Positions 7,670-14,847 of a stretch of DNA of 43,443 nucleotides are shown here, in pieces. Made by a program: the position numbers and the translations under genes. This DNA comes from Actinomyces timonensis DSM 23838 (GTDB taxonomy: Bacteria; Actinomycetota; Actinomycetes; Actinomycetales; Actinomycetaceae), in NCBI RefSeq assembly GCF_000295095.1, contig NZ_JH806632.1:941393-984835 (forward strand). The letters are read 5' to 3'. Position 1 is the first letter of the stretch. Every line of letters starts with the position of its first letter. The notes under the pieces were generated by a model, which saw only the letters and a program-made list of their open reading frames with translations, did no database searches and was not told the DNA's origin.

Positions 7670-8080
7670 TCAGTCGCCGTCGGAGGAGTCGGGGCCAGCC
7701 ACGCGCAGACCGCTCCGCCGCGCAGCAGCGGCCAGATGGGCATCGTGGGTGAGCAGCGTGATGGGAGCGCGGTCGCTGTCCAGGATGAGCGCCGTCGCTA
7801 GGTGGATCGCATCGAGCGACTTGAGGGAGTCAGTGAGGGCGCAGGCGCGATCGACGACGTCGCGGTTGATATCGACCAGGTGGATCTCGTCAAGGAGCGA
7901 GCGGACACTCGTCAGGGGCGCCCCTGTGCGCCGCGCTACCCGCGTCAGCTCGATCTCGAGGAGGACCGAGGAGATAGCCGCCCCTGCGGCGAGGACGTCC
8001 GCCATGATCCGCTCGGCCTGAGCACCGCCCTCCTGCCCGAGGAGCTGGAGGGCAACGAACGAGGTATCAACGTAGTGCAT
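7670..8080 (-). CDS. PIN-domain ribonuclease toxin (VapC-like)
   Basis: 136 aa. PIN-fold acidic residues are present: Asp5 (MHYVDTSFVAL), Glu42/44 (LLEIE), Asp90 (SLDAIHLATA) and Asp113 (THDAHLAAAA), so the metal-dependent RNase site looks intact. Toxins of this family cleave tRNA or rRNA when the antitoxin is degraded. The ATG at 8080 lies inside the 3' end of the antitoxin gene (14-base overlap), the usual coupled arrangement. The C-terminus is a short acidic tail. Confidence 0.9.
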   Translation of the reverse strand: MHYVDTSFVALQLLGQEGGAQAERIMADVLAAGAAISSVLLEIELTRVARRTGAPLTSVRSLLDEIHLVDINRDVVDRACALTDSLKSLDAIHLATALILDSDRAPITLLTHDAHLAAAARRSGLRVAGPDSSDGD

Positions 8081-8399
8081 CGAGGTCGATCTCCTCGCGG
8101 TCCTCGTCGAGGAGCTGGCGCAGAGTCACGCCCTCCGGGAGCTCTCCCGTGGCGACGATCGGATGGTGGGTCCCCCGCCTTGCCGGGCGTACATGACCCT
8201 CGCGCAGCAGGCACTCATAGGGCGTTTCATCGGGTTTGATGGGGATGATCTGGGCGATAGGGCGCCCGTGGTCCGTTACGACGACGGGCCGCTGGTTCTC
8301 CTCGACACCGCGCACGATGCGGCCCGAGCCCTGGTTGAGCTCGCGCAGACTGACGACGGCGGGCGCTGAAGGGAGGGGAACCGCAGGTCGAGCACTCAT
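8067..8399 (-). CDS. Phd/YefM-family antitoxin
   Basis: 110 aa. VVSLRELNQGSGRIVRGVEENQRPVVVTDHGRPIAQIIPI is the Phd/YefM DNA-binding fold with its conserved Asn and ...VVVTDHGRPIA strand. The acidic C-terminal part (LRQLLDEDREEIDLDALR) would wrap the PIN toxin encoded downstream. ATG 8399 has no Shine-Dalgarno; TAATCT lies six bases upstream, so the mRNA is probably leaderless. The module is expected to autoregulate. Confidence 0.88.
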   Translation of the reverse strand: MSARPAVPLPSAPAVVSLRELNQGSGRIVRGVEENQRPVVVTDHGRPIAQIIPIKPDETPYECLLREGHVRPARRGTHHPIVATGELPEGVTLRQLLDEDREEIDLDALR

Positions 8400-8411
8400 G
8401 ACCGCAGATTA
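8400..8411 (-). promoter_or_regulatory. -10 element of the Phd/PIN module
   Basis: TAATCT (minus strand, 8406-8411), six bases, then the ATG at 8399. Predicts leaderless initiation of the antitoxin. Confidence 0.5.
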
Positions 8412-8554
8412 CTCCTACATGTTCTACCTCCGACATCCATCTTCCTCCTGGAGCCACTTCACCCCCGGGTCGGGACCTCAACGATCATCTTGCGCACCCC
8501 GCGAGGCCGCAGTCGAACCGCCGCGACAGTGGTCGCACCCCCGTCGCCCCACCC

Positions 8555-8596
8555 TTGACCTCGCATACCTAGAGTTCTTAGGCTTCTGATACCTAG
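8555..8596 (+). promoter_or_regulatory. padR promoter with paired ATACCTAG operators
   Basis: TTGACC (8555-8560), 18-base spacer, TAGGCT (8579-8584). The octamer ATACCTAG occurs at 8565-8572 in the spacer and again at 8589-8596 around the expected start site, 24 bases apart, with CCTAGAGTTCTTAGG forming a partial dyad. This is where an autoregulating PadR dimer would block polymerase. Confidence 0.6.
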
Positions 8597-8618
8597 CAAC
8601 ATGAGGTAAGGGGCGCGC

Positions 8619-8975
8619 ATGAAGCTGTCGAAGGACCTGGTCGCCGCCTCCGCCACCATCATGGTGCTGCGCATCCTCACCACCGGGCAGGACTACGGCT
8701 ACTCGATCCTGCGCCGGATCGCCGCCGCCTCCGGGGAGGAGATCGAGTGGTCCGAGGGCCTGCTCTACCCCCTCCTCCACCGCCTGGAGCGCACCGAGCT
8801 CATCACCGCCACCTGGGGCCGGGCGGACAACGGTCGGCGCCGCAAGTACTACGCGATCACCGACGCCGGCCGCCGCGCGCTCGCCGACTCCGAGGCCCAG
8901 TGGGCCCTCGTCACCCGCACCCTCGATTCCCTGACGCCCCCGAAGGAGAGCACCCATGACCGCGACCCGCGATGA
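8619..8975 (+). CDS. PadR-family transcriptional regulator
   Basis: 118 aa. Winged-helix PadR features: LRILTTGQDYGYSILRRI, WSEGLLYPLLHRLERTELI, then the wing GRRRKYYAITDAGRRAL. Usually a ligand-responsive repressor of the adjacent membrane-protein gene. Start ATG 8619 follows TAAGGGG. The 3' end overlaps the permease gene start at 8956 by 20 bases, so the two are translationally linked. Confidence 0.92.
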   Translation: MKLSKDLVAASATIMVLRILTTGQDYGYSILRRIAAASGEEIEWSEGLLYPLLHRLERTELITATWGRADNGRRRKYYAITDAGRRALADSEAQWALVTRTLDSLTPPKESTHDRDPR

Positions 8976-10422
8976 CCTGATCTCCGCCTGGCGCGCGGAC
9001 ATGCTCGCCATGCCGGCTCTCACGGACGACGACGTCGCCGAGCTGGAGGACCACCTCGTCTCCCAGGCCGACGAGCTGCGCCAGGCGGGGCTCAGCGATG
9101 AGGAGGCCCTCCTCATCTCCCTGCGCCGCCTGGGGGCGCGCGACGCCGTCGCCCACGCCTACGCGCAGACGCACCCAGGCCGGCAGTGGCTCCAGCTCGC
9201 CTTCGGCGCGCCCGCGGGCAGCCCCTCCTCCCCCGACTCCCCCACCGCGCCCGCCGGGCCTACCCCCGCCGCCCCGCAGCGCTCGCTCTGGGGATTCCGG
9301 GCGCCACGGCTGGCCGCAGCGCCACCGGGGATCCGGGACCTCAGCCTCGCCCTGCTGCTGGGGGTCCTGGCCGGGCTCGCCCTCAAGCTGCCCTCCCTGC
9401 TCATCTCACCCGCCGACGGCGTCGACATCTTCTACTCGCGCAATATCGCCATGCTGGGACTGCCCTTCCTGGCGCTCTACCTGGCGGTGCGCTCGCGAGC
9501 CTTCTCCTCGGCGCGCGGGGGCCTGTGCCTGCTGGCGGTGATCGCGGTGGGCAGCACCGCCGTCGTCAATCTCTTCCCGCGCTCCCGGGAGGCCGCCATG
9601 GGGGATTCCCTCGTGCTCAGCGCGGTGAGCCTTCCCGTGGCGCTCCTGCTCATCACCGGGATCGCCTACCTCGGCTCACGATGGAGGGAACTGGAGGCCT
9701 GGATGGATTGGCTGCGCTTCCTCGGGGAGTCGGTCATCTACTCGGCGATCCTGTGGATGGCGACGGCGGCGGTGGGCGGCGTCATCATGCTGCTCTTCAT
9801 CACCGTCATGCCAGAGGACCTCGTGCTCACCCTGGCGGATTGGGCGCTGCCGATCGCCGTCGGGCTGGTGGTCATGGTGACGGCGTGGCTGGTGGAGCGC
9901 AAGAAGTCGGTGATCGCGAATATGGCACCGGTTCTCACCACGATCCTCACGCCCGCGCTGGTGCTGGCCCTGGCGGTCTTCCTCATCGCCGCGGCGGTGG
10001 TGGGCGGGCCGAGCCACCTGGAGCGCCAGGTGCTCATCGTCTACGACCTCGTGCTCATCCTTGTCACGGCGATCGTCGTGTTCACGGTCTCCGCGCGCGA
10101 CCCGCTCACCCCGGCGCGGCCGCTCGACTGGCTCCAGCTGGCCCTCATCGTGGGAGCCATCGCCGCCGACCTCCTCGTCCTGTGGTCGCTGGTCGAGCGC
10201 TTCGCCGCCTACGGCTCCAGCCCGAACAAGACGACGGCGCTGGGCCTCAACCTCATCCTGCTCGCGCTCCTGTCCGGCTCGGCGTGGCACTACTGGGGCG
10301 TGCTGCGGCGCGGGCGCACCTCGCTGGCCCTGGAGCGGTGGCAATGCGTGGCCGTGCCGGTGCTGGCCTCCTGGGGGCTCGTCGTCGCGCTCATCCTGCC
10401 CCCGGTCTTCAGCTTCCGCTGA
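8956..10422 (+). CDS. Multi-pass membrane protein with N-terminal permease-prefix-like domain
   Basis: 488 aa. Residues 1-75 (LISAWRADMLAMPALTDDDVAELEDHLVSQ, then LSDEEALLISLRRLGA) match the small helical permease-prefix/DUF1700-like domain that typically accompanies PadR-controlled membrane proteins. A Pro/Ala-rich linker follows, then about ten hydrophobic segments from residue 120 to the end. No transport motif identifies a substrate. ATG 8956 is preceded by GAAGGAG. Expected to be repressed by the upstream PadR. A role in envelope stress or transport is plausible but not shown by sequence. Confidence 0.8.
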   Translation: MTATRDDLISAWRADMLAMPALTDDDVAELEDHLVSQADELRQAGLSDEEALLISLRRLGARDAVAHAYAQTHPGRQWLQLAFGAPAGSPSSPDSPTAPAGPTPAAPQRSLWGFRAPRLAAAPPGIRDLSLALLLGVLAGLALKLPSLLISPADGVDIFYSRNIAMLGLPFLALYLAVRSRAFSSARGGLCLLAVIAVGSTAVVNLFPRSREAAMGDSLVLSAVSLPVALLLITGIAYLGSRWRELEAWMDWLRFLGESVIYSAILWMATAAVGGVIMLLFITVMPEDLVLTLADWALPIAVGLVVMVTAWLVERKKSVIANMAPVLTTILTPALVLALAVFLIAAAVVGGPSHLERQVLIVYDLVLILVTAIVVFTVSARDPLTPARPLDWLQLALIVGAIAADLLVLWSLVERFAAYGSSPNKTTALGLNLILLALLSGSAWHYWGVLRRGRTSLALERWQCVAVPVLASWGLVVALILPPVFSFR

Positions 10423-10458
10423 TCACCGACGGCGAGGAGACGGCCTCGATCGGGTGCC

Positions 10459-11220
10459 TCACGCGGGCCGGTAGGTGAAGCGGTCCCAGCCCAGGTCCTT
10501 GATGCGCTCGGCCATGCGCTCGCACTGGGCGTCCCATCCGGGGGCGACGACGTCGAAGTCCCCGCTCGTCCCCTCGCTGCGGGCCTGCTGGAGGGCGTAG
10601 ACCCGCGCCCCGGCGTCGTGGACGCGTTGGCCGACCTCGACGGCGTCGTCGGCCGTGACATCGCCCGGCACGACGGTGGTGCGGACCTCGAACTCCGGCC
10701 CCCCGGCCGCCCGCGCCGCCACGAGCGCCTCCAGGCATGACCAGGCCTTCTCCCCCGAGCCGGGCCGCCCGACGACGATCTCGTAGTGCTCGGGCAGGGC
10801 CTTGATATCCAGACCCACCCAGTCGATGAGCCCGGAGGCGACGAGGTCGGCCAGCCGCCTCGGGTAGGCGCCAGCCGTGTGCAGCCCGACGGAGAAGCCC
10901 ATCGCCCGCGCCTCGGCCGCGGCATCGGCCAGCGCGTCCTGGCGCAGGGCCTCCCCACCGGTGAAGACGACGCCGTCGAGCAGGCCGCGCCGCCGCTCCA
11001 GCAGCTCGCGGACCTCCGCCCAGGCCACCGCCCCCGGGGTGCGGGTGGGGATGAGGGCCTGGTTGTGGCAGTAGAAGCAGTTCCAGGGGCAGCCCTGGCA
11101 GAACACCGTGGCGACGAGCCTGTCGGGCCAGTCGACGGTGCTCAAGGGCACGAGCCCCGCGATCTGCAACGAGTCCGCCGGACTGGCGGGCCGTGGCCTC
11201 ACCTCCCCGGCTTCACGCAT
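10459..11220 (-). CDS. nrdG: Anaerobic ribonucleotide reductase activating enzyme (radical SAM)
   Basis: 253 aa from ATG 11220. Radical-SAM cluster motif CPWNCFYC (CX3CX2C) follows IAGLVPLSTVDWPDRLVATVFCQG, the NrdG/PflA-type N-terminus; FTGGEAL is the SAM-binding GGE motif. It installs the glycyl radical on NrdD. The start overlaps the stop of the RHH antitoxin gene (GATGCGTGA, 8-base overlap), the position normally occupied by a toxin gene. ORF extension to 11247 would overlap the antitoxin by 35 bases and is less likely. Its partner nrdD is upstream on the same strand but separated by two toxin-antitoxin genes. Confidence 0.9.
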   Translation of the reverse strand: MREAGEVRPRPASPADSLQIAGLVPLSTVDWPDRLVATVFCQGCPWNCFYCHNQALIPTRTPGAVAWAEVRELLERRRGLLDGVVFTGGEALRQDALADAAAEARAMGFSVGLHTAGAYPRRLADLVASGLIDWVGLDIKALPEHYEIVVGRPGSGEKAWSCLEALVAARAAGGPEFEVRTTVVPGDVTADDAVEVGQRVHDAGARVYALQQARSEGTSGDFDVVAPGWDAQCERMAERIKDLGWDRFTYRPA

Positions 11221-11449
11221 CGAGGCCGAGTTCCGCAGCGATCTCATCGAGGCGGCGAGTCTTGATCTCGCCGCGCCGGACGGCCTCCGCCTCCGTCTTC
11301 AGCACGTACGCGTACTCCAGGTCGTCGATGTAGGACTCGACAGCCTCACGCACATAGAACGTTGCTGAACGACCAGTCCGGCTTCCGAGGTCATCGAGAC
11401 GGTGCTTGAGATCCTCAGGCAGCCGTACGCTCAGAACTGCTGTAGACAT
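11213..11449 (-). CDS. Ribbon-helix-helix antitoxin (RelB/DUF6290-like)
   Basis: 78 aa. MSTAVLSVRLPEDLKHRLDD is the DNA-binding β-strand and helix A of an RHH protein; RTGRSATFYVREAVESYIDDLEYAYVL matches RelB-like antitoxins paired with RelE/ParE toxins. The start codon lies inside the dyad TGTAGACATGTATACA (11441-11456), which is probably its own operator. The stop overlaps the nrdG start. The likely cognate toxin is the RelE gene at 11611-11880, which is upstream instead of downstream. Confidence 0.85.
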   Translation of the reverse strand: MSTAVLSVRLPEDLKHRLDDLGSRTGRSATFYVREAVESYIDDLEYAYVLKTEAEAVRRGEIKTRRLDEIAAELGLDA

Positions 11450-11484
11450 GTATACATCTTAAGCCCCATCTCCTCGCACCACAA
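11441..11484 (-). promoter_or_regulatory. Leaderless promoter and RHH operator for antitoxin-nrdG
   Basis: On the minus strand: TTGTGG (-35, 11479-11484), 17 bases, TAAGAT (-10, 11456-11461), six bases, ATG at 11449. The near-perfect dyad TGTAGACATGTATACA (11441-11456) covers the predicted start site and start codon, ideal for RHH autorepression. This would place nrdG under antitoxin control. Confidence 0.65.
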
Positions 11485-11500
11485 GCGGAATCGCAGGCTC

Positions 11501-11555
11501 TTGCGGCGCGGGCGTCATGCCCCCTTAGCGCCGAGCGCCGGGGCGCCCGCCGCAA
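11501..11555 (-). terminator. Hairpin between relE and the antitoxin gene
   Basis: TTGCGGCGCGGGCG (11501-11514) pairs with CGCCCGCCGCAA (11544-11555), with a GC-rich inner stem. It could end the nrdD-relE transcript. No U-tract follows on the minus strand, so this is tentative. Confidence 0.4.
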
Positions 11556-11610
11556 AAGCGACGCGCGTCCCGGCGCATCTTCAACCCCCTCGTGAGCAGA
11601 ACCAACTGCA

Positions 11611-11880
11611 TCATCGGCCGTAGATCGTGGAACGATGGCCAATATCGATCGCAAGGATCACGCACCGGTCATCCTGGATGTCGATAATCACCCGGCAGTC
11701 CCCGACCCGGAGCCGGAACCTGCCCGCGAGAGGTCCCGTCATCGGCTTCAAGAAATCCCGCGGGTCGTCCACCCCCTGGATCTCCCGCAACTTACCGACC
11801 AGGCACTGCTGAACGCTCCGGTCGAGCCGACGCAACGCTTTCTCAGCACGAGGAGTCAGTTCGACACCCCACCCTGCCAT
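11611..11880 (-). CDS. RelE/ParE-family toxin
   Basis: 89 aa. WGVELTPRAEKALRRLD, DPRDFLKPMTGPLAGRFRLRVGD and VIIDIQDDRCVILAIDIGHRSTIY follow the RelE pattern closely. The usual GDYRV is GDCRV here; that tyrosine sits in a well-conserved strand, so activity may be altered. A good Shine-Dalgarno (GGAGGGG) precedes ATG 11880. It starts 31 bases after nrdD and is likely co-transcribed with it. Unlike normal modules, no antitoxin gene precedes it; a matching RHH antitoxin lies 161 bases downstream under its own promoter. Confidence 0.85.
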   Translation of the reverse strand: MAGWGVELTPRAEKALRRLDRSVQQCLVGKLREIQGVDDPRDFLKPMTGPLAGRFRLRVGDCRVIIDIQDDRCVILAIDIGHRSTIYGR

Positions 11881-11911
11881 CTGCCCAACCCCCTCCGGCG
11901 CCCTCAGGCCC

Positions 11912-13882
11912 CTACGCGCTCACGGCGGTGAGGCGGGAGGCGACGGGGCCGTGGCCGGCGGCGGCGCCCTCGGTGAACATCTGGCGCTCGGCGTACTCGC
12001 CCTTCTTGCCGATGTTGAAGGAGCGGACGGGCCGGAAGTAGCCCATGACGCGGGTCCACACCTCGCACTCGGTGGGTTCGGCGTCGGGGTGGAGGGCCGC
12101 GCACTTCTCGCAGGTCTCGTGCTCGCCGGGCAGGTAGCCGTGGATCGGGCAGATGGAGAAGGTCGGGGTGATGGTGATGTACGGAGTGCGGAAGGCCGTG
12201 AGCGAGCGGCGCACGAGCTCCTTGCAGGCGGCGGCCGAGGAGACGCGCTCGTTCATGTACAGGTGCAGGACGGTCCCGCCGGTGTACTTGGTCTGCAGCT
12301 CCTCCTGCATCTCCTGGGCGGCGAAGGGGTCGTCGGTGTAGCCCACGGGGAGCTGCGAGGAGTTGGTGTAGTAGGGGTTGGTGGGGGTGCCGGCCTGGAG
12401 GATGTCCGGGTAGCGGCGCAGGTCCTCCTTGGCGAAGCGGTAGGTGGTGCCCTCGGCGGGGGTGGCCTCGAGGTTGTACAGGTGGCCGGTGGCCTCCTGG
12501 AACTCGACCATCTTGGCGCGGACGTGGTCGAGGATGCGCACGCACATGGCGTGGCCGCGCGGGTCGGTGAGGTCGTACTCGTCGCCGCTGAAGTTGCGGA
12601 CCATCTCGTTCATGCCGTTGACGCCGATGGTGGAGAAGTGGTTGTCCAGGGTGCCCAGCCAGCGCTGGGTGAAGGGGAAGAGGCCGGTGTCGATGTGGTG
12701 CTGGATGACAGTGCGCTTGAGCTCGAGGGTGTCGCGGCCCAGCTCCATGAGGTGGTCGAGGGCAGCGGTGAGGCCGGCCTCGTCGTGGGCGTGGAGATAG
12801 CCCAGGCGGGCCATGTTGATGGTGACGACGCCGACGCTCCCCGTCTGCTCGGCCGAGCCGAACAGGCCATTGCCGCGCTTGAGCAGCTCGCGCAGGTCGA
12901 GCTGGAGGCGGCAGCACATCGAGCGGATCATGCCGGGGTCGAGCTCGGAGTTGATGAAGTTCTGGAAGTAGGGCAGGCCGTACTTCGCGGTCATGGTGAA
13001 GAGGCGCTCGGCGTTCTCGGACTCCCAGTCGAAGTCCTTGGTGATGTTGTAGGTGGGGATGGGGAAGGTGAAGACGCGGCCATCGGCGTCGCCGTCGGTC
13101 ATGACCTCCATGAAGGCGCGGTTGATCATGGCCATCTCATCGGCGAGGTCCCCGTAGGTGAAGTCGCAGAGCTCGTCGCCGACCAGGGGGTGCTCGGTGG
13201 CGAGGTCGGCGGGGCAGGTCCAGTCGAAGGTGAGGTTGGTGAAGGGGGTCTGGGTGCCCCAGCGGGAGGGGACGTTGAGGTTGAAGATGAGCTCCTGCAT
13301 CCCCTGACGGACCTCCTCGTAGGTCATGGAGTCGAGGCGGACGAAGGGGGCCATGTAGGTGTCGAAGGAGGAGAAGGCCTGAGCGCCGGCCCACTCGTTC
13401 TGCAGGGTGCCGAGGAAGTTGACGATCTGCCCGACGGCGGAGGAGAAGTGCTTGGGCGGGTTGCACGCGATCTTGCCGGGGATGCCGTTGAAGCCCTGCT
13501 GGAGGAGGGACTTGAGCGACCATCCGGCGCAGTAGCCGGCGAACATGTCGAGGTCGTGGATGTGGAGGTCGCCCTCGCGGTGCGCCTGGCCGGCCTCGCG
13601 GGAGTAGATCTGGCTCAGCCAGTAGTTGGCGATGATCTTGCCGGAGGTGTTGAGGATCATGCCACCGAGCGAGTAGCCCTGGTTGGCGTTGGCGTTGACG
13701 CGCCAGTCCGAGCGGTCGAGGTACTCGGTGATGGTGGCGACGGCGTCGACGACGGGGCGGTCCCCCCCAGCCACGGCCGAGTCAGCGGCGCCTCGGGCAA
13801 CGAGCTCGGGACAGGCCGTGGGGGCGAAGCCAACGGCGAGCTCGGCGGGGCGGGCGGACTGGTTCTCGGGCTGTGCGGGCAC
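11912..13882 (-). CDS. nrdD: Anaerobic ribonucleoside-triphosphate reductase (class III)
   Basis: 656 aa. Glycyl-radical enzyme that makes dNTPs without oxygen using formate as reductant. The glycyl radical loop is RVMGYFRPV with Gly614, followed by FNIGKKGEYAERQMF. The zinc site is CPIHGYLPGEHETCEKC (Cys578, 591, 594). NANANQGYSLGGM and GDLHIHDLDMFAGYCAGW are conserved NrdD core. There is no N-terminal ATP-cone: residues 1-55 are a short disordered leader, so the usual dATP inhibition through that domain is absent. GTG 13882 is preceded by GGGAGAG. Upstream NrdR-like boxes suggest control by NrdR. Confidence 0.95.
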   Translation of the reverse strand: MPAQPENQSARPAELAVGFAPTACPELVARGAADSAVAGGDRPVVDAVATITEYLDRSDWRVNANANQGYSLGGMILNTSGKIIANYWLSQIYSREAGQAHREGDLHIHDLDMFAGYCAGWSLKSLLQQGFNGIPGKIACNPPKHFSSAVGQIVNFLGTLQNEWAGAQAFSSFDTYMAPFVRLDSMTYEEVRQGMQELIFNLNVPSRWGTQTPFTNLTFDWTCPADLATEHPLVGDELCDFTYGDLADEMAMINRAFMEVMTDGDADGRVFTFPIPTYNITKDFDWESENAERLFTMTAKYGLPYFQNFINSELDPGMIRSMCCRLQLDLRELLKRGNGLFGSAEQTGSVGVVTINMARLGYLHAHDEAGLTAALDHLMELGRDTLELKRTVIQHHIDTGLFPFTQRWLGTLDNHFSTIGVNGMNEMVRNFSGDEYDLTDPRGHAMCVRILDHVRAKMVEFQEATGHLYNLEATPAEGTTYRFAKEDLRRYPDILQAGTPTNPYYTNSSQLPVGYTDDPFAAQEMQEELQTKYTGGTVLHLYMNERVSSAAACKELVRRSLTAFRTPYITITPTFSICPIHGYLPGEHETCEKCAALHPDAEPTECEVWTRVMGYFRPVRSFNIGKKGEYAERQMFTEGAAAGHGPVASRLTAVSA

Positions 13883-13992
13883 TGCTCTCTCCCTGTCTGT
13901 GCTGTCTACGATCCGGCGCCACCCGCGGTTCCGCGCGACGGTTGCGCGGGGGCGGCGACGCGACCGACCTTACCCCCGAATCACACTCATGC

Positions 13993-14042
13993 AACACACT
14001 ATGTGGGCCTGGCATTCCCGGACGACCACAACATCTTGTGGT
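13993..14042 (-). promoter_or_regulatory. Tandem NrdR-like boxes upstream of nrdD
   Basis: Box 2, ACCACAACATCTTGTGGT (14025-14042), is a near-perfect dyad like the NrdR consensus. Box 1, AACACACTATGTGGGC (13993-14008), is weaker. Centres are about 33 bp apart, three helical turns, as usual for tandem NrdR sites. They lie 110-160 bases upstream of the nrdD start. The 14043-14232 stretch holds nothing else I recognise. Confidence 0.6.
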
Positions 14043-14232
14043 CCCGCCCGGTTACGAAGCAGTAACTCTCACACCGATAACCATCGACTTTTCGGCAGGA
14101 TGGCGGCGATGCCGGGGAGCGGGACCGCGCGGCGGCCCGGCCGGGCAGGGACGCACAGATTGAGGTGGCGCGCGCCACACAAACGGGGCGTGGACGGCGT
14201 GTCGCCCGCCTCCCGCCAGACCGCCGAGCATG

Positions 14233-14371
14233 GAAGTGGCCAGGTTTGAGGATTCCTTTTTCCGACGTCCTGTCACGTCACCTATCGCCGCAGGTCAGAG
14301 ACTTGCAACGAACTGGCGTCGGGCAGAAAGCGCCCGCTCGCGCCCGAGCAATCCTCAAACCTGGCCACTTC
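14233..14371. repeat. Element A: 131-bp core with long terminal inverted repeats, invades the 3' end of ribH
   Basis: Bases 14233-14254 and 14350-14371 are perfect 22-bp inverted repeats containing TGGCCAGGTTTGAGGATT. The core (14237-14367, 131 bp) has the same length as element B at 18268-18398 and aligns with it in inverted orientation, sharing the ends plus internal blocks TCTGCCCG, GCCAG, TCTGACC and AAAAGGAATCC. The right arm supplies the last four codons (SGQV) and stop codon of ribH. MITE-like or a structured RNA; no ORF inside. Confidence 0.75.
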
Positions 14372-14837
14372 TCACCATCGCCAGAGCGGCGGCCGCGGCC
14401 TCGTAGCCCTTGTCCTCCACGGAGCCGGGCAGGCCTGCGCGGTCGAGCGCCTGCTTCTCGTCGTCGCAGGTGAGCAGGCCGAAGCCCACGGGGACACCGG
14501 TGTCGAGCATGACGCGCATGAGGCCGGCCGTGGCGCCGTCGCAGACGTAGTCGAAGTGCGGGGTGCCGCCGCGGATGACGACGCCGAGGGCGACGACGGC
14601 GTCATGGTCCGCCGCTGCCCTCTGGGCGCCCAGCGGCAGCTCGAAGCTGCCGGGGACGCGGATGAGGTCGGGCGAGAGGCCGGCCTCGGCGGCCAGGCGG
14701 GTGGCGCCGTCGATGAGCCCGTTCATGACGGCGTCGTGCCACTGGGCGGCGACGATGGCCAGGCGCAGGGGTCGGCCGTCGGGCGCGAGGCCGTCGGCGG
14801 GGGTGATGGCTGTGGTCGGGGATCCGGCTCCGGACAT
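14355..14837 (-). CDS. ribH: 6,7-dimethyl-8-ribityllumazine synthase
   Basis: 160 aa. Condenses 5-amino-6-ribitylaminouracil with 3,4-dihydroxy-2-butanone 4-phosphate, the penultimate step to riboflavin. Family signatures: [31 protein letters not shown] and [21 protein letters not shown] with the catalytic histidine, and [20 protein letters not shown]. Strong Shine-Dalgarno GAAGGAGG before ATG 14837, ten bases after the ribBA stop. The last residues (SGQV) and stop come from the terminal repeat of element A, so the native C-terminal helix end has been replaced. Last gene of the rib operon. Confidence 0.95.
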   Translation of the reverse strand: MSGAGSPTTAITPADGLAPDGRPLRLAIVAAQWHDAVMNGLIDGATRLAAEAGLSPDLIRVPGSFELPLGAQRAAADHDAVVALGVVIRGGTPHFDYVCDGATAGLMRVMLDTGVPVGFGLLTCDDEKQALDRAGLPGSVEDKGYEAAAAALAMVRSGQV

Positions 14838-14847
14838 GGTTCCTCCT

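Noticed and set aside
11951-14065. 704-aa plus-strand ORF opposite nrdD
   Set aside because: Antisense shadow; the minus strand encodes an intact glycyl-radical enzyme.
14355-14371. Frameshift or truncation that inactivates ribH
   Set aside because: All catalytic motifs are intact and only the last few residues are altered, so function is probably kept.
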